Shown: positions 32,275-41,020 of the stretch, piece after piece
Numbering within the stretch: the stretch's first letter is position 1
How the letters are laid out: every line of letters starts with the position of its first letter
Assembly (NCBI GenBank): GCA_017411605.1
Contig: JAFQPR010000035.1
Span: 1-41,551 of the forward strand
Length of the DNA stretch: 41,551 bases
Origin: Clostridia bacterium
GTDB lineage: Bacteria; Bacillota; Clostridia; Oscillospirales; CAG-272
Direction of reading: 5' to 3'
The notes under the pieces: generated by a model
What the model was told of the DNA's origin: nothing
Databases searched by the model: none
Seen by the model: the letters and a program-made list of their open reading frames with translations, nothing else
Made by a program: the position numbers and the translations under genes

Positions 32275-33033
32275 ATGATTTTTGAAAAGAAGCATTCGCT
32301 ATTAGAAAACGAGTTTTCGGTATCGCGCGGAAAAGCTATAACCTTTCATCCTCATTTGCACAGAGCCTTTGAGTGCTTTCTGCAGATAAGCGGGCAGACC
32401 GTGATAAATATTGACGGCGCTCGTTATGAGCTAAAGGCAAAAGATGCCGTTCTTATCTTCCCTTTTCAGCTTCACTCATACGAGGCAGTCGAAGAGGGAG
32501 AGTACAGAATAATATTCTTCTCCCCCGAGATGGTATCCGAGTTTAGCAAAAGGACGGACAAGCATAAGCCCGATAACAATCTGTTTTCCTTCTCACTGCA
32601 AAGCGACCCTTGCCTTGATAACGCATATTTGAAAAAAGCGTTTTGCTATCAGCTATGCGGCGAGTTTGACCGCGGCAGAGAATACGTAAGCGGCGATGAC
32701 GAGCTTGACGAAAGCATAATCAGATCTCTGCTCCTCTACGTCGAAGCTCATTATCTCGGTGAGTGCTCGCTGAAAGCTGCGGCAAGTGAGATCGGCTACG
32801 ACTATGCCTATATATCCAAATTTTTCAAAAGGAAGGTCGGACTCTCTTTCAAGACCTACGTAAATACGATGCGGGTCGGCGAAGGAAAACGGCTTCTGCT
32901 CTCCTCGTCACTCAGTATTCTCGAGATATCCGAGGCGTGCGGGTTCACCTGCCCGAGGACGTTTAACCGAGAGTTTCTCTCCATAGTCGGTATCTCTCCG
33001 TCGGAATACAGAAAAAGAAGCTATTCGCGTTAA
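32275..33033 (+). CDS. AraC-family regulator, module 1
   Basis: From the ATG at 32275 (GGGGG six bases upstream; start supported by the promoter position) the protein has 252 residues. N-terminal cupin sensor (about 1-120: H-P-H-L-H-R-A-F-E-C-F-L and L-I-F-P-F-Q-L-H-S-Y). The C-terminal double HTH is complete (about 155-250), ending V-G-I-S-P-S-E-Y-R-K. It is divergent from the beta-helix protein gene, the pattern expected for a local sugar-responsive activator. Confidence 0.93.
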   Translation: MIFEKKHSLLENEFSVSRGKAITFHPHLHRAFECFLQISGQTVINIDGARYELKAKDAVLIFPFQLHSYEAVEEGEYRIIFFSPEMVSEFSKRTDKHKPDNNLFSFSLQSDPCLDNAYLKKAFCYQLCGEFDRGREYVSGDDELDESIIRSLLLYVEAHYLGECSLKAAASEIGYDYAYISKFFKRKVGLSFKTYVNTMRVGEGKRLLLSSSLSILEISEACGFTCPRTFNREFLSIVGISPSEYRKRSYSR

Positions 33034-33107
33034 GCTCAAGTAACATCAGATAAATTTAAAGTATCTAAAACCGAAAGATGATTTTTTCCGCACTCTTCAT
33101 AAAAAGC

Positions 33108-33149
33108 GTCCCTTACGCTGCACCGATATCGGCAAGCTACGTAAGGGAC
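33108..33149. terminator. Bidirectional terminator between module 1 and module 2
   Basis: GTCCCTTACG (33108-33117) pairs with CGTAAGGGAC (33140-33149), with AAAAAGC before and TTTTCTTTTT after. Confidence 0.85.
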
Positions 33150-33164
33150 TTTTCTTTTTCTTAT

Positions 33165-34406
33165 TTAATTAAACTCGACGTTATTGAAAACGACTCTCTC
33201 TGCGTGCTTTATTTGCGGATAAGTGCCGTGGCTTTTCGCCTTACTCTGCCCACCGTGATAGAATCTGTCGCCAAAGAAGGAATAATCTATAATTTCAAAG
33301 GTGGAATCAGAAAATCTTACGTTGGATATTTTGTTCTCTGCTCTGCCCGTTATAGAAAGTCCCGCCGCGCTCCTTGCGTGAATTCCCGAGAAATATATAT
33401 TTCTCACAGCCTCTACTTTCGTTTCTCGGTTTTCCGCGATCTCAAGCTTTACGGGCGGTCCGAAGGTTTCCATAACTATATTGGAGAATGCGATATTTTT
33501 AACAAGAGTTGCCTCTCTGCCTATATCGGAGGTATATGAAAGGGCGGGATCGTATCTCATATGCGGCAAAACTATCGCAATACCAACCGACGTATCGGTC
33601 ATAACAATATTTGAGAAAACGCAGTTTTTAATTATGCCGTCGTTCATCCAGCCGATACGGATGCCGCTCGCGTAGCTCGTCAGATTGCAATTCGTAACGT
33701 TCACGCGCTCGCATACTTTATTTTCGGCGAGCGATACGTTATTGGCTCTGACCACGATGCAATCATCTCCGCAGGTGATGCTGCAATTTGACACGGTCAC
33801 ACACCGAGAGCTGTTTATATGGATACCGTCATTATTCGGGAACTCAACGTCTGCCTCGATCTTGATTTTGTCAAAGGTGACGTAGTCGCAATCGCTTATC
33901 CAATAGGACCATCCCGCAGGCTGATTTATCATAGTTATATCTTCTATCTTAACGTTACGGCAGCCCGCGAAAAAGACAACACGGGGCGGAGTGTCGGAGC
34001 CAATACGCTCGTATTTCCAATCCTTCTTTGGCTCCCTGACCTTTACGAAATTCCCGCCGTTGCAATCTATCGTACCCATTCCCGTAATGCTTATATTTTC
34101 ACTCTCCTCGGCGTATATATAGCACGCGTTTTTCCATCTGGGTAAAAGCTCCGTCTTAACGTGTTTTAGGTCATTTCTTTCGGGATAATCCGCAATATCG
34201 GGCGAGCCGAGGAGCGTTGCCCCTGCGGCAATATGAAGCTCAACGTCCGAGCGCATAACGATACTGCCGAACATATATATTCCGTTTGCGACAAGCACTC
34301 TGCCGCCGCCCCTCTCAAAGCAGGTATCTATAGCCATTTGAATTGCAGCGGTGTTTTTTGTTTTACCGTCCCCCACCGCGCCGAAATCTCTTATATCGTA
34401 AATCAT
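33165..34406 (-). CDS. GH28-family polygalacturonase-like protein
   Basis: The 413-residue right-handed beta-helix protein opens I-R-D-F-G-A-V-G-D-G-K-T, the classic start of GH28. It keeps the catalytic aspartates: N-N-D-G (Asp193) and G-D-D (Asp214, Asp215). The third motif, normally G-H-G, reads A-S-G-I-R-I-G near residue 248, so the conserved His is absent while the R-I-G piece remains. GH28 enzymes hydrolyse polygalacturonan and related pectin linkages; the His change suggests altered specificity. No signal peptide, so it acts on imported oligosaccharides. Last of three genes (dehydratase, SDR, GH28) in one operon; GAGGTAG precedes the ATG. Confidence 0.9.
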   Translation of the reverse strand: MIYDIRDFGAVGDGKTKNTAAIQMAIDTCFERGGGRVLVANGIYMFGSIVMRSDVELHIAAGATLLGSPDIADYPERNDLKHVKTELLPRWKNACYIYAEESENISITGMGTIDCNGGNFVKVREPKKDWKYERIGSDTPPRVVFFAGCRNVKIEDITMINQPAGWSYWISDCDYVTFDKIKIEADVEFPNNDGIHINSSRCVTVSNCSITCGDDCIVVRANNVSLAENKVCERVNVTNCNLTSYASGIRIGWMNDGIIKNCVFSNIVMTDTSVGIAIVLPHMRYDPALSYTSDIGREATLVKNIAFSNIVMETFGPPVKLEIAENRETKVEAVRNIYFSGIHARSAAGLSITGRAENKISNVRFSDSTFEIIDYSFFGDRFYHGGQSKAKSHGTYPQIKHAERVVFNNVEFN

Positions 34407-34418
34407 ATCTACCTCGTA

Positions 34419-35195
34419 TTACTTTTTTATTATGGGATAGAGCTGTATATTATTACCGCCGTCAACCACGAGCTCCGCACCCGTTGTGTTTCTCGCGCAC
34501 TCGGCAAAATACCACACGGCATCGGCTATATCCGCGCCGACGGCTACGTCACCGAGCGGGGTGAAGCGCGACGGAACGTTTTCGTAAAAGTCGGGATTTT
34601 TCTCCCAGCGGTCGGTCTTTATCATACCGGGGAGAACTGCGTTTACGCGAATATTGTATTTCCCGAGGTCGAGCGCCAGCGCGCGCATCATACCAAGCTG
34701 ACCGCCCTTTGACGCGATATATGACACTCTGTCGGGAATTGCTCTGTAAGCCGTGTTTGAATTGACAAACACGATATTTCCGCCGCCGTTATCCTTCATA
34801 CGCCTTGCCGCGCACTCGGAAATATAATAATTCCACACCACGTTGGTGTTTATGACCTTGCAAAAATCCGAAAGAGGTGTTTCAAAGACCTTCTGCCCGA
34901 TACCCTGATCTGCGGCGTTAAGAACGAGAGTGCTCACGAAAATACCCTTTTCATCAAGCTCACCAAAGAGCTTATCGACGGCATCCGTGTCAACCTCACC
35001 GCTATCCGTCAGAGAATTCAATACGTATCCCGAAACGCTCGCTTCGGGGTATTTTTTCCTATATGCCGCCTCGGCATCCGTAACGCTCTCACCGTTTCTT
35101 CCCGTGAAAACGACAGCATACCCTTCCGAAAGAAACTTTTGGACGATATCGACACCCGTGTTAATACACGCGCCGGTTATAAGTGCAGTTTTCAT
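34419..35195 (-). CDS. Short-chain dehydrogenase/reductase
   Basis: From the ATG at 35195 (GAGGTGA seven bases upstream) the protein has 258 residues, the classic SDR length. Cofactor motif T-G-A-C-I-N-T-G (7-14), N-A-A (93-95), Ser146, and the catalytic Y-x-x-x-K as Tyr159 and Lys163. It oxidises or reduces a sugar, sugar acid or polyol with NAD(P). It sits between an acid-sugar dehydratase and a GH28 gene, with gaps of 11-12 bp, so a step in uronate or aldonate breakdown is likely. Exact substrate is not readable. Confidence 0.92.
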   Translation of the reverse strand: MKTALITGACINTGVDIVQKFLSEGYAVVFTGRNGESVTDAEAAYRKKYPEASVSGYVLNSLTDSGEVDTDAVDKLFGELDEKGIFVSTLVLNAADQGIGQKVFETPLSDFCKVINTNVVWNYYISECAARRMKDNGGGNIVFVNSNTAYRAIPDRVSYIASKGGQLGMMRALALDLGKYNIRVNAVLPGMIKTDRWEKNPDFYENVPSRFTPLGDVAVGADIADAVWYFAECARNTTGAELVVDGGNNIQLYPIIKK

Positions 35196-35206
35196 TACCA
35201 TTCACC

Positions 35207-36367
35207 TCAAAAATAAAATTCTGTCTTCGCGGGTCTTATATCGGTAAGCGCGCCCGTGTAATGGCGCAGATTGTGCTCAACGTAGGGGTGCTTCAGGCAC
35301 TCTTCCTCATTAAGCTCGATTCCAAGCCCCGGCTTATCTCCTATCTTTATCCTACCGTTTTCATAGGAAAGACTTTCGTTTGTTACGTCCCGTCTCCAAT
35401 CAACGTCGCTATACATAATCTCAAGAATACAGAAATTTGGACAGCAAGCAGCAAGCTGAAGGGTTGCAGCATTTGCCACGGGTCCCGATGGGTTATGGGG
35501 CGCGAACGGAATATAATTTGCCTCGGCAATCGCCGCTATCTTCTTAAGCTCCATAATTCCGCCCGCGTGCGAGATATCGGGCTGAATATAGTCGCAGGCT
35601 CTTCTGCGGAACAGCTCGTTATAATCAAATCTTGTGTAAAGACGCTCTCCCGCCGATATTGCCACGGGGGATTTTGCTCTCACCGCCTCGAGCGCCTCAA
35701 TATTGTTTGGCGGTACGGGCTCTTCAAGGAACATAGGCTTAAACTGCTCTACCTCTTTAGCAATCTTAATACCCGTCGGCACGTCAAAGCGTCCGTGAGC
35801 CTCGATAAGAAGGTCAACGTCATCTCCCACCGCATCACGCACAGCCGCGATGCACCTGAGCGCTTTATCAAGCTCTTTGTTGGATATTTGTAAATAATTC
35901 TTTCCAAACGGATCCCATTTCATAGCGGTAACACCTCGCTTTACCGCTTCTCTTGCCTTTGCTCCAAACTCCTCGGGCTCCTTTGCTCCCGCGAACCAAC
36001 CGTTCACGTAAATACGGCAATCGTCGTTCACCTTACCGCCGAGAAGCTGATAAACGGGAACACCGAGAGATTTTCCGAGAATATCCCAAAGCGCCATCTC
36101 AACCGCGGAAAGCGCGCTCATCAGCACAGCGCCTCCGCGCCAATAGGCATCACGGTAAATATCGTGATAATGCTTCTCTATCTGCCTCGGATCCTTGCCT
36201 ACAAGGTAGCTCTTTATATGCTCAACTGCGCCGACAAGCGCTTTCTCTTTATATTCGAGAGTTCCCTCTCCGACACCGTCGATACCCTCGTCGGTATAGA
36301 CCTTAACGAAAACCCAATTCGTGCGGAAGCAATCCACAACGAACGTTTTTATATCCGTGACCTTCAT
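35207..36367 (-). CDS. Enolase-superfamily acid-sugar dehydratase (mandelate racemase/galactonate dehydratase type)
   Basis: From the ATG at 36367 (GAGGAA upstream) the protein has 386 residues. The N-terminal capping domain is about 1-125, then the barrel with E-A-H-G-R-F (Glu189, His191), F-L-E-E-P (Glu215), S-A-G-E-R (Glu241) and A-P-H-N-P (His291). This is the pattern of galactonate dehydratase-like members, which dehydrate sugar acids to 2-keto-3-deoxy acids using Mg2+. Here Glu189 stands where Asp is usual as first metal ligand; the alignment by eye may be off. First gene of the operon with SDR and GH28, giving a pectin- or uronate-like pathway. Confidence 0.92.
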   Translation of the reverse strand: MKVTDIKTFVVDCFRTNWVFVKVYTDEGIDGVGEGTLEYKEKALVGAVEHIKSYLVGKDPRQIEKHYHDIYRDAYWRGGAVLMSALSAVEMALWDILGKSLGVPVYQLLGGKVNDDCRIYVNGWFAGAKEPEEFGAKAREAVKRGVTAMKWDPFGKNYLQISNKELDKALRCIAAVRDAVGDDVDLLIEAHGRFDVPTGIKIAKEVEQFKPMFLEEPVPPNNIEALEAVRAKSPVAISAGERLYTRFDYNELFRRRACDYIQPDISHAGGIMELKKIAAIAEANYIPFAPHNPSGPVANAATLQLAACCPNFCILEIMYSDVDWRRDVTNESLSYENGRIKIGDKPGLGIELNEEECLKHPYVEHNLRHYTGALTDIRPAKTEFYF

Positions 36368-36381
36368 AACTATTTCCTCAC

Positions 36382-36410
36382 TTGACATCATTTTTATTTT
36401 ATTGTATAAT
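36382..36410 (+). promoter_or_regulatory. Consensus sigma-A promoter of the AraC gene at 36477
   Basis: TTGACA (36382-36387), 17-bp spacer, TATAAT (36405-36410), both perfect. The -35 box lies only 15 bases from the start codon of the divergent dehydratase gene, so it overlaps that gene's leader. Confidence 0.85.
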
Positions 36411-36415
36411 ATTTA

Positions 36416-36450
36416 TTAACCGATATATATAGATTTTTCACCGATTTTAT
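36416..36450. promoter_or_regulatory. Candidate AraC-type operator, two direct repeats
   Basis: TTAACCGAT (from 36416) and TTCACCGAT (from 36437): ACCGA recurs exactly 21 bp apart (36419-36423 and 36440-36444), two turns of the helix, between the AraC start and the dehydratase operon. AraC dimers usually bind direct repeats with this spacing. Confidence 0.5.
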
Positions 36451-36476
36451 TAGATTTCTTATCATAGTGAGGATTT

Positions 36477-37301
36477 ATGAAAAGCATTACGCTACCTGAT
36501 ATAGTTACCGCAGGTATTTTCAACGCAGAGCTTGCTTATAAAAGCAAAATAATTACGCCAAACAGAAAAACCACGATGTTTGAGCTTGAGCTTCCTGTTA
36601 CGGACGGCGGAATATCTTATATAAACGATACGTCGCGTCCTATCTCAAAGAATACGGTTATCTGCGCCAAGCCGGGGCAGTTTCGTCACACGAAGCTACC
36701 TTTCAAGTGCTATTTCGTTCATATTATAGTAAAAGAGGGTCGACTTTTCGACGTACTTTCCGCTCTGCCCGATTATATTGAGCTTGCCGACAGAGAAAAG
36801 ATTTTAGAAACCTTTACCGCCCTCTGCGAGAGCTTTGAGGGCGGAACGTCAAAGGAGGATATTCTCTCGCAAAGCCTGCTCCTCAGGCTGATATACGAGC
36901 TTGACAAAACCGCCGCCGCAACCCGTAAAACCTATAGCCCGAAATCGAGCAACCAAAGAGTTATCGAAGAAACCGTTCAATATATAAAAGACAATATTTC
37001 AGGCGAACTGACGTTAGAATTATTATCCGAGCGCGTGAACTTCAGCAAAGTTTATTTTCACAAGCTCTTTCGCGCGTCCTGCGGAAAAAACCTGCGTGAA
37101 TACATAGAGGAGCAAAGAATAAAGGCGGCAATCGAGCTTTTGACGTCCACGGACAAAACGCTGACGCAAATAGCATACGAATGCGGCTTTTCCTCGCAAT
37201 CCTATTTCAGCTACGCATTCAAAAGACGGACAGGAAGAACACCCCGAGAATACGCAAAGGCTATTTTCAAGGAATATGAATTACAAGATAAGGAGATTTA
37301 A
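36477..37301 (+). CDS. AraC-family regulator, module 2
   Basis: A 274-residue protein with a sensor half (about 1-160) lacking the common H-x-H cupin motif, and a complete C-terminal double HTH (about 172-265: L-T-L-E-L-L-S-E-R-V-N-F-S, then I-A-Y-E-C-G-F-S-S-Q-S-Y-F-S-Y-A-F-K-R-R-T-G-R-T-P-R-E-Y). GTGAGGA lies just before the ATG. It is divergent from the dehydratase-SDR-GH28 operon and has a perfect promoter plus a candidate operator between them. Confidence 0.93.
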   Translation: MKSITLPDIVTAGIFNAELAYKSKIITPNRKTTMFELELPVTDGGISYINDTSRPISKNTVICAKPGQFRHTKLPFKCYFVHIIVKEGRLFDVLSALPDYIELADREKILETFTALCESFEGGTSKEDILSQSLLLRLIYELDKTAAATRKTYSPKSSNQRVIEETVQYIKDNISGELTLELLSERVNFSKVYFHKLFRASCGKNLREYIEEQRIKAAIELLTSTDKTLTQIAYECGFSSQSYFSYAFKRRTGRTPREYAKAIFKEYELQDKEI

Positions 37302-37397
37302 ATATACAAGCACAAATATCTATATATTATTGATTTTTCCGACGAAATCAAAATAGAGCTCGTCGGCGAGGACGGCATAATAACGGTAGTGGAATAA
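37302..37397 (+). other. 31-codon frame with ATA where a start codon is expected
   Basis: Directly after the AraC stop, AAGGAG (37290-37295) sits six bases before ATA-TAC-AAG, which opens a frame Y-K-H-K-Y-L-Y-I-I-D-F-S-D-E-I-K-I-E-L and ends at TAA. Composition is protein-like. ATA is not a usual start; it may be a mutated ATG of a dead gene or a sequence error. The downstream 37398-37442 shows nothing else. Confidence 0.3.
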
Positions 37398-37442
37398 AGA
37401 CTATAATTTGGCTTACGTCTTTGGCGTAACCGCGCAAAAACG

Positions 37443-37498
37443 GCAGAGGCATTAGCGTGTTATCCTTAAGGGAGAGCACGTTAACGCCTCTGCATTTT
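37443..37498. terminator. Terminator containing hairpin core copy 3
   Basis: GCAGAGGC (37443-37450) pairs with GCCTCTGC (37486-37493), then ATTTTAT. The loop carries the core GCGTGTTATCC...GGAGAGCACG (37455-37480), the same as at 26800-26826. It separates module 2 from module 3. From here to 37605 nothing else is seen. Confidence 0.8.
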
Positions 37499-37605
37499 AT
37501 ATTAAAAATTTAAAACGAATAAAACCGACATTATTGACATATATACTCGTTGCAAGAACTCGTCGTTTTGCAACTTTAGTTTACATAAAGATGTAATTTT
37601 CCCTG

Positions 37606-38661
37606 TTATACAATTTCAAGCGCGTTCGCATCGGGGAGCTCGGGATACTCATCGTCAAGGTTATCCGAGTACCAATAAGCAACAGAGGAAATATCATCCT
37701 GCAGTGGAAGGTATCTTCCCTCGCTTCTCCAGCCGAGAGCCTGTATTGTTACTTTGAGATTTTCCTCGAAGTATATAGGGTCGGTCACGTGCCAGCGGTA
37801 CATATTGAAGTAACGCTGAGCTCTGTAGGTTTCGTCGGTCGCGCGCACCTTGGAGAGTCCCGAATAAGGCGTGGTAAACTCGGTATACTTACCGCCGACG
37901 TCAAAGTTATACGCACCGCAGAAGTAGTCCTCGGTACCCGTACCGCAGATGCTCGGGAAGTCGGTATCACCGTCGATAAAGAACTTGATCTCTCCCTCGC
38001 CCCACCAGCCGTTCGACTTAACGCCCCAGTGCATATATGTGCCTACGTACTGTCCATTGCCGCGAACGTTATCAAGAATAACGTAGTTTTGCATATAGGG
38101 GAGCGGATTAACTCTTCTGAACTGGGCGTGGAAGTATAGGCTTTGCTCGGGTATCTCCTTTTCCTCGCAGTCTATCTGATAGTAGACGTGGCAGGAGGCG
38201 ACACCTCTGTTTTCCAGCTCAAAACGGAAAGACTTAAAATACGGCATCTCGAAATAGCAGTTAAGACCGCGCTTTGGGTTAACACATATTGGCAGACTCG
38301 ATATCTGCCTGTATTCAAGGTAATCCGCGTTTGCGAAGAAGTCGGATAGAGGCACCTCGACGGAAGGATTTTTTGCTCCGTCAAAATATATTCTTAAAAT
38401 AAGCTGCCTGCCCGCCTTGGAATTATCGGTTATCCAGAAGTGCTTAATCGCGCCCTGACCCGTGATATTCGCCAAGTCACACCGCTCGTCTGCGGCAATC
38501 ACGATATAGGGATTTACCTTCCAGCCCTGCCCGAGCTCACGTGAGGCATACGAGGCAGTTCCCTCCTTTGCCATACCGCCGCATCCGCGCTCTCCCGCCA
38601 AATTCTCGGGGGATACGGAAAAGGTGCGTATTTTTTTCTTTAACGTAAGATTATTTAACAT
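37606..38661 (-). CDS. DUF2961/GH172-family glycoside hydrolase
   Basis: The 351-residue protein has the marks of DUF2961, now GH172: the N-terminal region with E-N-L-A-G-E-R-G-C-G-G, G-Q-G-A-I-K-H-F-W, the strand W-G-E-G-E-I-K-F-F-I-D-G-D (Glu222, Glu224) and G-T-G-T-E-D-Y-F (Glu244), where the family's catalytic Glu is found. Characterised members act on difructose dianhydride and other furanosides, including arabinofuranosides. It lacks a signal peptide and is a little shorter than many relatives. GGAGGG precedes the ATG. It is divergent from an AraC gene. Confidence 0.9.
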   Translation of the reverse strand: MLNNLTLKKKIRTFSVSPENLAGERGCGGMAKEGTASYASRELGQGWKVNPYIVIAADERCDLANITGQGAIKHFWITDNSKAGRQLILRIYFDGAKNPSVEVPLSDFFANADYLEYRQISSLPICVNPKRGLNCYFEMPYFKSFRFELENRGVASCHVYYQIDCEEKEIPEQSLYFHAQFRRVNPLPYMQNYVILDNVRGNGQYVGTYMHWGVKSNGWWGEGEIKFFIDGDTDFPSICGTGTEDYFCGAYNFDVGGKYTEFTTPYSGLSKVRATDETYRAQRYFNMYRWHVTDPIYFEENLKVTIQALGWRSEGRYLPLQDDISSVAYWYSDNLDDEYPELPDANALEIV

Positions 38662-38688
38662 TTATTTGTCCCTCCTCTTTTTTATCTA

Positions 38689-38717
38689 TTGTAATTATAC
38701 AATAAAAGTGTTATAAT
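38689..38717 (+). promoter_or_regulatory. Promoter of the AraC gene at 38769
   Basis: TTGTAA (38689-38694), 17-bp spacer, TATAAT (38712-38717). A minus-strand TATAAT (38699-38694, with TTGAAT 16 bp upstream at 38721-38716) for the GH172 gene overlaps it, so the two divergent promoters again interlock. ATTGTA-ATTA-TACAAT (38689-38704) is a possible operator. Confidence 0.55.
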
Positions 38718-38768
38718 TCAAATATCATATATTGATGAATATTTATCATTTCTTGCAGAGGATAAAAA

Positions 38769-39653
38769 ATGGAAAACCTTGATATAAGCTCCGTTAATCC
38801 GCATATAAGAGTGGCGATGCGCTCCGTAATGAGGCGCGGTTCGGTTATTAAGCAAAGAATTATCTATGACTATGAGCTCATATTCATTGAAAGAGGAAGT
38901 ATGCTGTTTTGCTACGACGGAGTGAACTATACGCCCTCCCGCGGGGACTTCTTATTTATCCGTCCCGGGATTCCGCATAGCTTTGATTGCTCGAACGAAG
39001 AGCTCTCCCAGCCGCACGTGCATTTCGACCTGACTTACGACTACAACAGCAAAAGAAGGCGCGTTTCCTTCAAGGATGCCCCCGATATGAGCGCCGAGGA
39101 GCTGGCGCTCGTCGAAAGTGATGCCTTTCGGGACTACCCGCGAACGCCCATTGTCAGCTTTAATAATAAGACACTCGCAGTCGAGCTCCTCTTCCGTATT
39201 ATAGACAGCTTTACCTCGGGAAAAATACTCGCCGCAAAAGGGGCATTGACTACTCTGCTCTCCGAGCTTATCTACGATAACTACCCGAATGCTTTTTCGA
39301 AAAGCGGCTCGGGGCTCGGTATATCCAGGCAAGTGAAGGATTATATCGACTCAACGCGCGGCGTGCAGATCAGCCTTGATGGGCTACAGATGCAATTCTC
39401 ATACAGCAAGTTTTACCTCGAGCGCGGATTTAAAGCTAAATACGGGATCTGCATTATAGCCTACGCCAACAAACTGCGGCTCGAGTATGCGGCTGAGCTT
39501 CTTGCCACACTTTCCGTCTTGGAAACAGCGGAAAAGACCGCTTTCTCCTCTATTTATGCCTTCAGCCGCGCTTTTAAAAACCATTACGGCATCTCTCCGT
39601 CCGAGTACAAAAAAAGAAGATATTCCCTTCAAGCTCCGATACAGATAAGCTAA
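38769..39653 (+). CDS. AraC-family regulator, module 3
   Basis: A 294-residue protein with a cupin sensor (about 20-110: R-G-D-F-L-F-I-R-P-G-I-P-H-S-F) and C-terminal HTH pair (about 190-285), ending F-S-R-A-F-K-N-H-Y-G-I-S-P-S-E-Y-K-K. The helices before that, at A-E-K-T-A-F-S-S-I-Y, depart from the usual A-x-x-x-G-F consensus (T-A in place of the common V-G). It is divergent from the GH172 gene and ends at a perfect terminator. Confidence 0.92.
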   Translation: MENLDISSVNPHIRVAMRSVMRRGSVIKQRIIYDYELIFIERGSMLFCYDGVNYTPSRGDFLFIRPGIPHSFDCSNEELSQPHVHFDLTYDYNSKRRRVSFKDAPDMSAEELALVESDAFRDYPRTPIVSFNNKTLAVELLFRIIDSFTSGKILAAKGALTTLLSELIYDNYPNAFSKSGSGLGISRQVKDYIDSTRGVQISLDGLQMQFSYSKFYLERGFKAKYGICIIAYANKLRLEYAAELLATLSVLETAEKTAFSSIYAFSRAFKNHYGISPSEYKKRRYSLQAPIQIS

Positions 39654-39663
39654 ATAAAAGTTT

Positions 39664-39694
39664 AACGCCGAGGCAGGTTGCCTCGGCGTTTTTT
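39664..39694. terminator. Perfect bidirectional terminator
   Basis: AACGCCGAGGCA (39664-39675), loop GGT, TGCCTCGGCGTT (39679-39690), followed by TTTT. It lies between convergent AraC and MFS genes. Confidence 0.95.
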
Positions 39695-39727
39695 GTATGA
39701 ATGCTTATCTATAAGACCTTGAGAAAG

Positions 39728-40951
39728 TTACTTATCAAAATATTCGTGCTTTCTTTTCGCTATGTCCTTGTACGGTATCGAGGCAAAGAGTCCGACGAGC
39801 ACGATGCCAAACCAGACGAGGATGAGGTTGCCCCAGCCGATAGAGGTTGCCGCGTTTGCGAAGACGATATTGGCAACAGCCGCCGCCATATAGCTGACGA
39901 AGTCGAGGAAGCCCGTTGCGGTAGATACCCTTCCCGTATCGCGCAGACTCGGGCAGTAAACGCTCCAGAGGATAGCCGCCGCGCCGTTCGACGCCATAAT
40001 AGCGAGGACGATAAAGATTATATTAAGGATGGGAGATGACACAAGATAGGTAAGAAGGAAGGATATCGCGGATACGATAAACATAATCACGATAGTGAAG
40101 TCACGGCGTCTGCCGAATGCCTCGTATATTACTATCGCGATAATACTCATCATTGATATGATGAAGGTCGCGCCCGTGTAAATTCCCGCGGACTGCTCCG
40201 CCAAAAATCCGAGGTACTGATTTATGTATGTCGCGAGCCAGAAGATGACCGAGGTACGTATGATACCCGTTATTATCGAGATTATGGAAAAGCGTACAAT
40301 CGCGTGCTCGAAGAGCGCCTTGATGCTGCCCGACTCCTTTGCGTTCTTTTCATACTGACCGTACTTGACGATGCCGCGGCGCTCAAAGAGCGTGAAGAAT
40401 GCGAAGGATAACGCGCCCATAATACCGAGTACAGAGCTTGACACGGTGAACACCGTCTGCCAGGCGAGGAAGGTTGCGAAAAGTCCCGCCGCGGGAGTTG
40501 CGAAGAAGGATGCGAAGGTATAGCCGAAGCTGCACCTTACCGCGTATATCTGCTCGGTGTTCTCGGATACTATTTTCGTCATCGGGGCGTATATCATAGC
40601 GAGAGAGAAGCCCGTGAGTCCGTAGACCGCCGTTGCCGCTGTTGCAGACACCGTAAGATACGGGAATATGAAGTTCGTGATACCCGCGAGGATAAGACCG
40701 CCAGCTATCATATATTTTGCCTTTATTCTGTCACCCATAAAGCCGTTTATGAGCTGACCTATCGCGTACGCCGCAAAGTAAACCGACGACATACTTCCTA
40801 TCTCGATCTCGGTGAACGCGCCCGACTCAAGTATCTTAGGCGTTACCGCGCCGAGGACGTTCCTCGCAATATAGACCGCAAAATAAGATACGGAGCATAA
40901 GCCGCCGAGCATAAATGCCTCTTTAGCCTTCTGACTGAGCTTGAATTTCAT
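39728..40951 (-). CDS. MFS transporter, organophosphate/sugar-phosphate antiporter-like
   Basis: From the ATG at 40951 (GGAGAG five bases upstream) the protein has 407 residues and about twelve membrane segments. Features such as Y-F-A-V-Y-I-A-R-N near residue 24 and G-Q-L-I-N-G-F-M-G-D-R near residue 64 resemble the GlpT/UhpT branch. It may import a sugar phosphate or sugar acid needed by the neighbouring modules; the substrate is unknown. Confidence 0.85.
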   Translation of the reverse strand: MKFKLSQKAKEAFMLGGLCSVSYFAVYIARNVLGAVTPKILESGAFTEIEIGSMSSVYFAAYAIGQLINGFMGDRIKAKYMIAGGLILAGITNFIFPYLTVSATAATAVYGLTGFSLAMIYAPMTKIVSENTEQIYAVRCSFGYTFASFFATPAAGLFATFLAWQTVFTVSSSVLGIMGALSFAFFTLFERRGIVKYGQYEKNAKESGSIKALFEHAIVRFSIISIITGIIRTSVIFWLATYINQYLGFLAEQSAGIYTGATFIISMMSIIAIVIYEAFGRRRDFTIVIMFIVSAISFLLTYLVSSPILNIIFIVLAIMASNGAAAILWSVYCPSLRDTGRVSTATGFLDFVSYMAAAVANIVFANAATSIGWGNLILVWFGIVLVGLFASIPYKDIAKRKHEYFDK

Positions 40952-41020
40952 TGTTCTCTCCAACAAATATATATGCCTGCGCGCCGTGGATTTGACGCGA
41001 GGCTTAAATTACCAACGGAC

